DNA of 64,000 bases from Strigamia acuminata (taxonomy: Eukaryota; Arthropoda; Chilopoda; Geophilomorpha; Linotaeniidae). This document shows, in pieces, positions 32,410-42,686 of this stretch (positions within the stretch are counted from its first letter, which is position 1; every line of letters begins with the position of its first letter). The stretch is taken from the NCBI GenBank assembly GCA_949358305.1, contig OX442323.1, positions 3,844,001 through 3,908,000 on the forward strand, in the 5' to 3' direction. Under the pieces are notes generated by a model, which made no database searches, was not told the DNA's origin, and worked only from the letters and a program-made list of their open reading frames with translations. Both the position numbers and the translations under genes were made by a program.

Positions 32410-35400
32410 ATGGACGCCCTTGATCGTTTGCGCGCACAGCAAGAAACAGCCAGATTGGGAGCGGATCGATTGGTAAATACAGTTATCGTCGAATTAGCAT
32501 TAGCGCAATCAGATGCGATAGTTTTAAGAAAGCTAAAAAACCAATTAAACGCTAAATCTGAACAATTAAATGATCTCGATGAGAAAGTGTCACCATTCAT
32601 TGTAACGCGAGCAGACTTACAAAAGGAAGAGGAGGACAATGAAGAGTATCGAGAGAAAATTATTGATGCGCTTACAGATATCGACATCAAATTAGACGTA
32701 TTAGCTCCACCAGCGGTAGTTATTAATCCAGGCGCTCCAAACAACGGATCGGTCAGCAGTACGAACGATTGGACAGTGAGACTCCCGAAACTCGTAATGA
32801 AGAAATTTTCGGGAAACCCAATCGAATGGAGCGATTTTTGGTCGAATTTCGAGTTGAGTGTAAATGGGAACACTTCCATCACTACCAAAGCTAAGTTTGT
32901 GTACTTAAATTCGGTTCTCGAAGGCACAGCAGCGGCTGTGGTGCGAGGACTAAAGATAAGTGATGAGAATTATGCAGCGGCAGTCACGCTTCTTCAAAAT
33001 CGTTTTGGAAGAAAGGAGGTGATTGTGAATGCCCATTTGCAGATGTTGATGAAGCTTGAGCCAGTCAAGCGACTCAACGACCTCGACAAGCTTAGAAAAT
33101 TGTACGACACGTGCGAGATGCATGTCCGTAACCTCGAAAATGAAGGAATAGAAACCACGACGTTTGGCGTTATGTTGTGTCCCTTGTTGCGTGCAGCGAT
33201 TCCAGACGTGATCGCTTTAGACTTTTCGCGGAAAAACAGTAATAATACCCATGACCTTAAGCTATTTTTAGAATTTTGGCGAGAAGAATTAGAAATTCGA
33301 GAACAGAACGCAGCCGACAATGCACGATTCGCAACCAAAGAGGTCGAGAAAAACGTCGCGAAGACGTACGGAGACACCAAGAAGACAACACGTTTCGAGA
33401 AACCAGCTTCTTCGAGCGCGTTGATGACCAACACTTCCGATTCTACTTGTATTTTCTGCAGCGAAACCAGCCACAAGAAGGAAGACTGTCCCTTATCAAT
33501 TGCAGATCGATTGAAGCGTTGCCAGCAAGCTCGACGTTGCTTCAAGTGTTTGGCGAACAAACACATGGCCCGAAACTGCCCACAGAAGGAAAAATGCGTA
33601 CAGTGCGAACGATTTCACCACATATTGTTGTGCGAAGGGCCGACAGAAAAAGCAGAGAACGTTTTGGCGTCAACAGTAACTACAGCTAACACTGACATTT
33701 TCTTGCAAGTCCTAATGGCCAACGTGGAGTCCAACCACAAGACGAAAACGGTGCACTGTTTCTTCGACGGAGGCAGTCACCGGTCGTTCATCAGTTCGAA
33801 GTTGGTTAAAGAAATTGGAGCTCAAGTTGTGGGAGAACAACTTATCAGCATTACTGGTTTTGGTGAAACAGTAGCTAAGCCAGAGAGTCGTCGAAGAGTT
33901 AAAATTACATTACGAAACACCCAAATTAATGACAATTCTTTCGATTTAGAACTCATAGAAGTGCCGTGGATCAGCAATTCCTTAGCAAAACAGTCGGGAG
34001 TTCACGTGCGTGAGAAGTTGAAGCAAAATAACATTGTTTTGAATATTGATCAGCTTTCAATTCAACCGAACGAAGTGTCAATTTTGATCGGTGCTGACAA
34101 CTTTTGGCGCATTGTTACCGGCGAGACAAGACGATTAGACGAAAATCTGATGTGTTTGCATACAGGACTTGGGTGGACGATGCACGGAGCGATTCGAAGT
34201 GAGGAAACGATAACCAAACAGCCGACCATTCAGGTGCATCTTGCGCGTTACGAGGATCGACTGGACAACATGCTGAAACGTTTTTGGGAGTTGGAAGACT
34301 TGGGTATTCCACACGAGACTCTTACTGACCATCAAGACGAGGACGATCAAGCAGTGACAGCGTTCAAGAAGTCGATTAAATGGACTGGTGACAGATATGA
34401 AGTGCGGTTGCCGTGGCTAATGCCGAAAAGTGAACTAGACAGTAACTATCAAATCGCTTTAAAAAGATTGTGGAATTTAGTCCGAAAATTTAGAAAAGAT
34501 CCCGAACTTTATTATCGCTATAAGAAAGTTTTGGATGACCAGATGGCGGAAGGAATCATTGAGACGGCCCCAGAAGTGTCAGATCAGAGCGGTTGTTACT
34601 ATTTGCCGCACAGTCCCGTCATACGAGAGCGTCGTAGTACAACTAAATTGCGTATCGTGTACGATGCCTCGTCGCACGCGCAAAAAAGCCGCTCGTTGAA
34701 TGATTGCCTCTTTACTGGGCCAAACTTGTTACCAGAACTAATCAATGCATTGTTATTTTTTAGACAGTTAATAGTGGCGTTGATAAGCGACATCAAACAA
34801 GCGTTCCACCAGATTTTGCTCCATCTGGACGACAGAGATGCAGTGCGATTCTTGTGGATTGCCGCTGACTGGGATTTAGTGAGCCCGATTAAGGTGGAGA
34901 TTCTCCGACAGACTCGAGTTCTGTTTGGGGCGTCTCCAAGCCCATATTTGCTGAACGGGACCATCCAACATCACTTGGAGAAGTACGCAACAAAGTATGC
35001 AGAATTGATCGCGCGACTGTTGAAACGATTCTACGTGGACGACTATTTAGACAGTGTCAGCACCGACCAAGAGGCGATCGAAACGTACAAGAAAGTGTCC
35101 GAAATAATGTGTGAAGCAGGTATGGATTTGGTTAAATGGAACAGTAATTCGAAACTTTTACGTGAACAGTTTAAAATCGATCACCCGGAGACAGAGCTCG
35201 AGACTGAAGTTAAAGTGTTAGGGCTGAAATGGAACTGTGAATTGGATGAATTGGCACTCGATCTCGAGGAAGTGAAAACGACTCTCGAACGTGAATTAAT
35301 CACCAAACGACGAGTGATCCAATTAGTGGCCCAAGTTTTTGATCCGTTGGGTTTTGCATCGCCATTTACGGTGACAGGAAAGATGTTTTTCCAACAATTG

Positions 35401-37602
35401 TGGAAACATAAAATGGAATGGGATGATCGACTTCCGAAAGAACTGATACCACAGTGGGAAAACTGGAAGAGTCAATTGCCAGAGTTAGAGCGAGTTCGAG
35501 TGCCCAGACATTATGGAATCGATCCAAATGCATCAGAAATTGAACTTCATTTGTTTTGCGACGCCAGTCCGTTAGCATATGGCATCGTGGCGTACACAAG
35601 AGTGCGTCAATGTAATTCACTAATCAATACTTTTTTCGTTCTCTCTAAATGCAGAATAGCTCCGATAAAAACGTTGACGCTGCCACGACTCGAGTTGATG
35701 GGCGCGTTACTTTTGGCACGAGTCGCAGGTCGAATGAAGCAGTTCACGACTGCGAAGGTCACAGCCTGGACCGACTCCACTATCGTTTTGTGTTGGCTAG
35801 GAGAGCGAAAAAAGGCGATTCCGTTCGTCGCACGCCGAGTCGAGGAGATAAAACAGCACGTGCCGTTTGCAAATTGGCGTCATTGCCCTGGCGTCCAGAA
35901 TCCTGCCGACCTACTCACACGTGGGATAGATGCAAAATCGTTATTGGAGTCCAAGACATGGTGGAACGGCCCCGAGTGGCTCACGATGGATGAACACGAA
36001 TGGCCAAGTGTTCCGACGACTCAGGCGGACGATTTTGAGATGGAGTTGGAAGAAACTCTAGCAGCAACAGTCATCGTTCCCCAAACTTGGTTGATAGATG
36101 TGCCCACTCGATACGGCAGTTGGAGAAGATTGTTGCGTGTAACCAGCTGGGTGAATCGTTTTCTTAACAATTGTAAAAGTGCAGTGCGAGACGGTTCACC
36201 ATTGACGACAGACGAAATTAACAATTCCGAAAGATACTGGTTGCAAACAATGCAACAACAGAGTTATTCAAAGGAACTTTTAGCAATTAAAAATCAACAG
36301 AGTTTCGAACGAGATTCGATATTACGAAATGTGACGTGTTTCATGGACAGCGAACAAACCATGCGATTAAACACGCGAATCCAGTGGGCGGGGACAAAAA
36401 AGAACTTGAAAAACCCAATCGTTTTACATCCAAATCACCCACTAACAAAACTTATTATTCTGGCAGCTCACCAGCGAGTATTTCACGGCGGACTTGGCGA
36501 GACGTTAGCAGAGTTGAGACAATGTTTTTGGACACCAAAACTCCGAAAAACAGTCAAAAGCGAGTTGAATAGATGTTTCGTCTGCAAGCGAGTGCAAGGG
36601 CGGTTAGTACAACAAGTGGAAGCTGCGTTGCCACCAGATCGAATTACGCAGGCTGCACCGTTCCAAGTCGTCGGTATTGATTTTGCCGGACCTCTGTACC
36701 AGCAAAGCGGTGAAAAGTGTTACATTGTAGTGATAACATGCGCAGTAATTAGGGCCGTACATCTCGAACTAGTCACCAGCATGAATACTGAACGTTTTAT
36801 TCTGGCCCTAAAGCGATTTTTTGCACGAAGGGGCATACCAACGAAAATTTATTCGGATAATGCGCTAACGTTCAAGAGAACCGAAAAGGAACTTTGCGCC
36901 TTGTTAAGTTCCATTAGAAAAGAGCAGTTTCAGGGCTTCTTAACAGATAGAAAAATCGAGTGGAGTTTCATCGTGGAACGAGCTCCGTGGTGGGGTGGGT
37001 TCTGGGAGCGTATGGTGAAGTCGACGAAGATGAGTTTAAAGAAAGTTCTCGGTCAAACTACATTGGACTTCGAAGAGCTAACCACCATCCTCTCAGAAGT
37101 TGAATCCTGTATTAATTCCCGTCCTATTACATATGTCTACACAGAAAACGAAGATGAACAACCGCTGAGTCCATCTCACTTCTTAACCGGAGGAAGAAGC
37201 TGCAATTTACCGGATCCTAACCAGAAGTTGGACGAGAAACTTTCATCAAGCACAGTGACATTGTTGAAACGATGGAAACAGCGACAGCAAAAAATAAGTC
37301 ATTTGTGGTCACGGTGGAATCATGAATATCTCACCGAGTTGAGAGAATACAACAAAACGAAGGCGTCTCGTGAAGTTCAGAAAGGGGACATTGTTGTGAT
37401 TGAAGAGTTAAATCAGCCGCGCATGACGTGGAAAATTGGTAGGATTAGAGAAGTTTTCATAGGAAGAGATGGGCGAGTACGAGCGTGTGAGATACAGCTT
37501 CCCTTTAATAAAGTCCTGAGAAGACCGGTACAACGATTGTGCATCTTGGAGGCTCAGGACGGAATTGAAGCGAGTGAAGAACTCACTCCGGCCCCAGTGT
37601 GA
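32410..37602 (+). CDS. BEL/Pao Gag-Pol polyprotein, 1,730 residues
   Basis: One uninterrupted frame starting MDALDRLRAQQ. An N-terminal Gag-like region is followed by three zinc-knuckle-like motifs (CIFCSETSHKKEDC from residue 347, CFKCLANKHMARNC, then CVQC..HH..C). The aspartic protease has FFDGGSHRSF with Asp453, a DGG where DSG or DTG is usual. Reverse transcriptase contains SDIKQAFHQI and YVDD at 875-878. RNase H candidates are Asp1051, Glu1095 and Asp1122. Integrase has an HHCC region (HQRVFHGG to CFVCKR) and catalytic Asp1424, Asp1483, Glu1533. The C-terminal domain carries GDIVVIEE. The stop codon overlaps the first five bases of the 3' LTR. Long antisense and frame-shifted frames here are shadows. 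Confidence 0.96.
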   Translation: MDALDRLRAQQETARLGADRLVNTVIVELALAQSDAIVLRKLKNQLNAKSEQLNDLDEKVSPFIVTRADLQKEEEDNEEYREKIIDALTDIDIKLDVLAPPAVVINPGAPNNGSVSSTNDWTVRLPKLVMKKFSGNPIEWSDFWSNFELSVNGNTSITTKAKFVYLNSVLEGTAAAVVRGLKISDENYAAAVTLLQNRFGRKEVIVNAHLQMLMKLEPVKRLNDLDKLRKLYDTCEMHVRNLENEGIETTTFGVMLCPLLRAAIPDVIALDFSRKNSNNTHDLKLFLEFWREELEIREQNAADNARFATKEVEKNVAKTYGDTKKTTRFEKPASSSALMTNTSDSTCIFCSETSHKKEDCPLSIADRLKRCQQARRCFKCLANKHMARNCPQKEKCVQCERFHHILLCEGPTEKAENVLASTVTTANTDIFLQVLMANVESNHKTKTVHCFFDGGSHRSFISSKLVKEIGAQVVGEQLISITGFGETVAKPESRRRVKITLRNTQINDNSFDLELIEVPWISNSLAKQSGVHVREKLKQNNIVLNIDQLSIQPNEVSILIGADNFWRIVTGETRRLDENLMCLHTGLGWTMHGAIRSEETITKQPTIQVHLARYEDRLDNMLKRFWELEDLGIPHETLTDHQDEDDQAVTAFKKSIKWTGDRYEVRLPWLMPKSELDSNYQIALKRLWNLVRKFRKDPELYYRYKKVLDDQMAEGIIETAPEVSDQSGCYYLPHSPVIRERRSTTKLRIVYDASSHAQKSRSLNDCLFTGPNLLPELINALLFFRQLIVALISDIKQAFHQILLHLDDRDAVRFLWIAADWDLVSPIKVEILRQTRVLFGASPSPYLLNGTIQHHLEKYATKYAELIARLLKRFYVDDYLDSVSTDQEAIETYKKVSEIMCEAGMDLVKWNSNSKLLREQFKIDHPETELETEVKVLGLKWNCELDELALDLEEVKTTLERELITKRRVIQLVAQVFDPLGFASPFTVTGKMFFQQLWKHKMEWDDRLPKELIPQWENWKSQLPELERVRVPRHYGIDPNASEIELHLFCDASPLAYGIVAYTRVRQCNSLINTFFVLSKCRIAPIKTLTLPRLELMGALLLARVAGRMKQFTTAKVTAWTDSTIVLCWLGERKKAIPFVARRVEEIKQHVPFANWRHCPGVQNPADLLTRGIDAKSLLESKTWWNGPEWLTMDEHEWPSVPTTQADDFEMELEETLAATVIVPQTWLIDVPTRYGSWRRLLRVTSWVNRFLNNCKSAVRDGSPLTTDEINNSERYWLQTMQQQSYSKELLAIKNQQSFERDSILRNVTCFMDSEQTMRLNTRIQWAGTKKNLKNPIVLHPNHPLTKLIILAAHQRVFHGGLGETLAELRQCFWTPKLRKTVKSELNRCFVCKRVQGRLVQQVEAALPPDRITQAAPFQVVGIDFAGPLYQQSGEKCYIVVITCAVIRAVHLELVTSMNTERFILALKRFFARRGIPTKIYSDNALTFKRTEKELCALLSSIRKEQFQGFLTDRKIEWSFIVERAPWWGGFWERMVKSTKMSLKKVLGQTTLDFEELTTILSEVESCINSRPITYVYTENEDEQPLSPSHFLTGGRSCNLPDPNQKLDEKLSSSTVTLLKRWKQRQQKISHLWSRWNHEYLTELREYNKTKASREVQKGDIVVIEELNQPRMTWKIGRIREVFIGRDGRVRACEIQLPFNKVLRRPVQRLCILEAQDGIEASEELTPAPV

Positions 37603-37915
37603 AAACTGACGAGTTTTAGATGTTTGGGGTCGCGCGTTCATGTTCGGTGTCGTGCAGTGAAGCCATCATCCAGGCGGTGCTTTCTTGTGCGAGATTGTAT
37701 GACGCGCGTACGGAAGTCCAGTTATTCGTCATAAATTATCATGTTTGACCTTTGTTCCTGTTTTTCCAAATGTAAACCCCAAATATTGTTACAATAAATC
37801 TTGTCTTTATGTTAAAAGCATGGTTTTATTTTGTCTTCAGAAAAATTCCAGTTAAGTTAGAATTTCAATCAGTTTTTTAGCAAAAATAGCTTCTTTTAAA
37901 TTGCGAGATTTCACA
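37598..37915 (+). repeat. 3' LTR of the BEL/Pao element
   Basis: Same sequence and length as the 5' LTR, with AATAAA at 37793-37798. The bases just before it (CTCCGGCCCCAG) do not form an obvious polypurine tract; the nearest purine-rich stretch is about 20-35 bp upstream. Confidence 0.95.
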
Positions 37916-38640
37916 CAATTCTTTAGCCTAGTTGGATACGTCATCCTAAAATTTTATCAATAAGGAAAAAGTAAAAGGAAGAAAAGGAACCGGATTGCTA
38001 CTTTTTGCAAAAGTACCTTTTGCTACTTTCCTTTTGGAAATGATGACTTTATTGACGTCACTTCCAGTGTCGAAAGGAAGAAAAAAAAAGATTTTTCTTT
38101 CCTTTCACAAATTGAATGCACCTAATGTTTACTTTACTTTACTTTACTTTACTCCCAAGTGTGAACCCACCTTAAGTGTTATAAGTGGATGTGTTTTTGT
38201 TTTGTGGCATTAAAAGATACAAAAACAAACACACAAACACTAAAAACATAACTTTTTGTATGGAGCTACCATGTACCTTTTTAAAAATCTTTATAAATCC
38301 AAAAAAATCTTTAAAAAAAAAAGACCGTCTATTTGTACATATAAATAACAAAAAGCTTGTCCAAAATTGCAGAGTAAATCCCTCCAACCCCATCAAACAG
38401 ATATCGATATTTAAACAAAAACTAAACTGCTCGTTTAAAAATATTGCTTCAGAGGTGTTTAGTCTGCACTTACTAAGCTATCAATTCGAATTTAATTCGA
38501 TAAAGCGGTGTGAGAAAGCAGACTACTTGTACAAATGTTTACACAGACAAATTATAAAATTTCATATGAAAATATCCTTTGAATCCAGCGACTGAAATCA
38601 ATAAAATTAAATTAAATAGAAGCACATCCTTACTAAAAAA

Positions 38641-38718
38641 GTAAAAGGTTTAGACTAAACCTTTTACATCTTAAATTCATATTACTTAAACCAGTTAGTG
38701 TAATATGAATTTAAGATG
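38641..38718. repeat. Two adjoining perfect hairpins
   Basis: The first is GTAAAAGGTTTAG / CTAAACCTTTTAC (38641-38667) with almost no loop. It shares its last base with the second, CATCTTAAATTCATATTAC / GTAATATGAATTTAAGATG (38667-38718), which has 19-bp arms and a 14-base loop. No element ends or function recognised. Confidence 0.85.
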
Positions 38719-38719
38719 C

Positions 38720-41277
38720 CTCTTGCCTTTGCTTGCACTTCTGCAACTTAAACATTTAAAAGTAAATAGTTGAATTGCTAACAACTTATTAAGAAATGGT
38801 TTCTGGTGATACAATCTTGTGACCTAAGCATCTGCATTTGGTTTAGGAATTATTATTAAAATAGCACAGGAGATCTCTTGTAAATGAAAGACAAACAAAG
38901 CAAGACGTTGCTGTTGTTCTCCCACAAGTCTTTGTTCTCACAAAAGAGTTGAATCCTCAGCCTTAAAACTTGTAATTTACAAAACATCACAATACAACTT
39001 TCAAATGAATCCTTGCCAGATGCTGCTACGGATAACACACCTGAGACGGCTTAATTTATATGTTTACAAGCAGCAACTGAACTTGCAGAAAACTATTTCC
39101 TCGCCTAAACTGTGTCTTGATGTCAAATTCATACTGCGCATCCCATTCTACGCATATTTCCTAATTCCAGTCGTTACTTAGCAGTATTAAGTTTAATAAT
39201 AGGCCTAATAACGCTAATATAAGGTAAATAAACAACAATAAAGTAATTTACAGCGTGTTACCAAAATATTGGTGCTTTTGTTTCCTTTGTGTGCAACAAA
39301 CTTACAAATCGCCTCGTTAAATGCATGTGCAGAATGTGATGCGCAGTTTGAATTGAGCTATAGAAACCAAGTGTTGATAATTCCTCAGCAAAATTGTGTG
39401 ATCTCTAAGAGAAGAATAAAGACAACCGCTTTAGTTGGTTGTCCAAACTAGACTAACTTTTATTAAAACCGAACAAGATACACATAGGACAAATCAATAA
39501 AACGATAAATGACCCCCAGGGGGAGTTATCGCTCACAACCTCATAGTACGCACATTCAAAAGAAGCCGTTTAAAACGTGTGTATAAACTATTTTCACGAA
39601 TTCAAATCTCTTGTTTTACAAGTTAACAGTCGCTCAGCATTGCAAAATTTTGCGTGCTCTCAGCTATGATGATGCAAGTTTGTCCTCCTTTCTTTAACAC
39701 TTTTTCACAAAAAGCAGCCTTGCATCATGGTAGATTGTGCGGCTATTCAAAATAAAAATAAATAATTTATAATTATTCTAATTACACATTTTATGAGAAA
39801 TGCAAAGTGGTTTTATGAATTAAACCATTATCGTTGTTTTTAATTTAGCCATGCACTGCTACAGGTCAGATGACATTATCATTTGATCGTAACAATGGTT
39901 GTCCCACTCTATAAGAAAAACAATTACAAAATAATATTGTAACATTGTTAATTTGTAGTTTTCTTATTATGGGCAGAGCCAAACTGCATTATGTCATAAT
40001 TTTCCAATGGTTTATTGACTTAAAGATGTCAATACACTCAAATAATTCAAAAAAGCTAATAAAATTGTGACATTGACATCTTTCAAATTGGTTAAACAAA
40101 TACTTCAAGTTTGATTAAACGACTATAAAATAAAATAAACGATTTATTATTGGATGTTCTTAAACGAAATGTTATTACTGCTGTGCATGCATGCACAGCT
40201 GAGTTCTGAATGGCTTGTTCAAGAGAGCATGCGCAAATCGCGGCATTTTTGCCAAAGAAAAGTTTTTCGAAAAATAAGTGACCCAATCCTGTGCTTAAAG
40301 TTGAGATCCACATTTTCAACTTGTGGCCTTGAATAGAGAATAAAACAAAATAAAGAAAAATTTAAAACAAAAATACCAAAACAAAAGAAATTTTTCTTAA
40401 CCAACCTAAATAAAAAAAAATTAAAATAATCTTAACAAAATCTAAAAAATTCCTCATTTCCTCCCACAACTGAGAAACAATGACTCATCAAACCTGAGAA
40501 ATTCCAGAAACAACACAGGATGTTAACCTTGATTTCCTTTAACATTTCAGAATCAAAGCAACCACTAAGTTGAATAGGTCTGGAGGTCACGGCTGCATAG
40601 CACAGTTCACTAACCCCCCTACCACTGCAGAGCCCATTGGTCCAAACCAGTTTCCTCAATTTTTTTAAAGAACACTGTCTGGGACAACAATTTCTCACAC
40701 AATCTTGTAACACACCTCACTGTTCAGGCTGACTCAACCAATATCAACAGGCACTCCTGGAATAGCCAACTTCTTACATCAGTTAAGCCTGAATTACTCG
40801 CTGCCACCTGACACTCATTGTTGTTTAAGAGTTCTCCAATTCTGTGTCGAGAAAGGAGCGACCATTTAATACAGAAAATACGATTTCACCATCATCATAA
40901 AGACAAAAGTAGGTTGAAATTTATTTCTCTTTCGCAAATAACAAATCTTACAAATTCCTGTATAACTCAAACTCAACCATCTGATTTTCTTTCGACAAGA
41001 AAATCATTTAGAAATAATTCAACAGCTGATCATTTATCAGTTGTGACCTTCTGTGCCAATAACTGTTATTGTATGAACTCCAAACGTTGAATAAAAATGA
41101 AAAAAAACATGATTGTTTTAAGTGTGTTAAGAAAAGTGGGACAGCTTTCATACTTCATGCTTCATACATTGCAATTGTTTTTCTTCATTCTAACATGACT
41201 TGTGTGATACAAAGTATGAATTAAAAAAACTTTCATTGCTGTTTCATAATTTAGCAAACCACATGTTCGGTGCGTTT
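38720..41277. other. Intergenic, no gene seen
   Basis: AT-rich unique sequence. Short open frames lack coding character and splice sites. No RNA gene seen. Confidence 0.45.
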
Positions 41278-41464
41278 TGCCACCAAAGGCGCCACATAAT
41301 GTATAGCCGCACTGTATTCTGGGATGACAACAGGTAACAAACATGCTTAGTTGGCAAGCAATGCATCACACGTGATTGCTGTCATCCAATCACCGTACAG
41401 AACAACAAATCAATAGGAAATAACACACAGATATGTGTCCGTGTTATCCTTGGTTCATGGTCAT
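41278..41464. repeat. Dispersed repeat, copy B
   Basis: Same orientation as 3848-4022 and about 80-85 percent similar by eye, with a small insertion (CATCCAATCACC) relative to copy A. Confidence 0.75.
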
Positions 41465-41469
41465 GGTAA

Positions 41470-42260
41470 GAGTTCTATTCACAGCTTTTACGGCTAATTA
41501 ACCTTGTCAAAAAATCAATGAAATAACCAATTCAATGAGTACTTAATCAGAATTTAATTTTCTTGATTTTTCCCACAAATACATAAACTCAAGTTAAGCT
41601 CTCCGTGGACCTTAACCATGCGCGAGAGTCTTTACGCTTAAAACCAGTAATCGAATAGCATATAGCTTTTGTGACGTTGCACGCATGGCAATACAGCTAA
41701 TGCATGACTGTGCGTCGCATTTTGACAGTAGTCTTGTCGGCTGTACCACTTATTCTGGATTAGCGGGTGATTCACAGGATTGTATTGTGTCATTGTCACC
41801 CAGCATGGTCATGATCCTTTAGGCCTGTAAAGGGTATTAGGTCATGTAAGCCGTGATCTGTGTGACGACTTTCTTGAGAACCCAACCTTGAATTTGCAAC
41901 GAGAACTGGGAAAACAAGAGAAAACACAGTTGGAGGCAGGTGGAAGATGATCCTGCCCTAGAAACGGAAGTACGGGACCTTACTCAGACAAAGATGAAAA
42001 ACAATCGAGCGGTCCGACTATCAGAATCTGCCTGTCAGAGATTTAAATCTTTCATATATTTTTTGGGATTTGGATGGGATTCAGAAAGAATTAGATGTTT
42101 AAAAAACAGTAAAAAATATTTTAACTTTTGTCCAATTTTCAAACCTACCCGGACCAATCACATGAATAATCACTTCAGCGCTTATTTATAATCTTCCGAA
42201 AAGGAGTTTTTAGTGCTGAAGAATGCTTAAACTAAGAAAAAGAGAGTCGGTTGTAAATTA
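41470..42260. other. Region upstream of the AA15 gene, no gene seen
   Basis: Should contain, or lead to, the first non-coding exon and promoter of the AA15 gene, but I could not place either. Somewhat higher GC around 41600-42000. Confidence 0.35.
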
Positions 42261-42265
42261 TTAAA

Positions 42266-42513
42266 CAAATAAAAATAAATAAATAAATACAGAGTAAATA
42301 AAAATAAATAAATAAATACGGAGTAAATAAAAATAAATAAATAAATACGGAGTAAATAAAAATAAATAAATAAATACGGAGTAAATAAAAATAAATAAAT
42401 AAATACGGAGTAAATAAAAATAAATAAATAAATACAGAGTAAATAAAAATAAATACATAAAATAAATAAAATAAATAAATAAAATAAATAAATAAAAAAT
42501 AAAAAATAAATAA
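42266..42513. repeat. AT-rich minisatellite, 30-bp unit, passing into AAATA microsatellite
   Basis: About six units of AAATAAATAAATAC(G/A)GAGT plus TAAATAAA, nearly identical, then AAATA repeats to 42513. The long minus-strand frames (YLFIYFYLL repeats) are by-products. It lies about 170 bp upstream of the AA15 start codon, in the 5' intron. Confidence 0.9.
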
Positions 42514-42656
42514 AAGTCTTGTGACATGCAGAATAATCACTTGGACCTGGTGTGGGTCCTCAATAATGCAGTGATTGTGATTATTGGAACCCCTTATTCT
42601 ATATTCCAAGCAAGGCTAATCCGACATAACATTTTCAAAATCCAATTAAATTCCAT

Positions 42657-42671
42657 ATCTCTCTTTTTCAG
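42657..42671 (+). other. Splice acceptor before the AA15 coding exon
   Basis: TCTCTCTTTTTCAG-type pyrimidine tract with AG at 42670-42671. It leaves 15 bases of leader before the start codon, so at least one 5' non-coding exon lies upstream. Confidence 0.6.
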
Positions 42672-42686
42672 ACTACAATATCCGCC

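Larger units (their letters stand above)
31995..37915 (+). mobile_element. Complete BEL/Pao LTR retrotransposon
   Basis: A 5,921-bp element with two 318-bp LTRs that I find identical on direct reading. It is flanked by a 5-bp target duplication CAATT (31990-31994 and 37916-37920). A primer-binding site follows the left LTR, and one open frame of 1,730 codons encodes Gag, protease, reverse transcriptase, RNase H and integrase in the BEL/Pao order. No envelope-like frame was seen. Identical LTRs imply a very recent insertion, and the intact frame means it may still be able to move. Confidence 0.95.
31664..38122. mobile_element. Middle short element of the nest (GGTGCRTTCAATTTG ends)
   Basis: Inverted ends GGTGCGTTCAATTTG / CAAATTGAATGCACC are flanked by TA (31662-31663 and 38123-38124). 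Further inverted blocks rich in AAAGGAAAG lie inside. It would be about 533 bp without the BEL element. Ends are like those of 1074-1518. Confidence 0.75.
31572..38172. mobile_element. Outer short element of a three-level nest (TTCACACTTG ends)
   Basis: Inverted ends AGGTGGGTTCACACTTG / CAAGTGTGAACCCACCT are flanked by TAA (31569-31571, 38173-38175). Without the two inserted elements it would be only about 140 bp. A TTTAC microsatellite sits near its right end (38127-38150). The ends resemble the 25594-26036 element. Confidence 0.7.

Noticed and set aside
32376-32927. Minus-strand frame of 183 codons, and others such as 32994-33566 and 33276-33689
   Set aside because: They overlap the BEL Gag-Pol frame, have no recognisable domains and are explained as shadows.
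42232-42609. Minus-strand frame of 125 codons rich in YLFIYF repeats
   Set aside because: It is produced by the 30-bp minisatellite and AAATA repeats.
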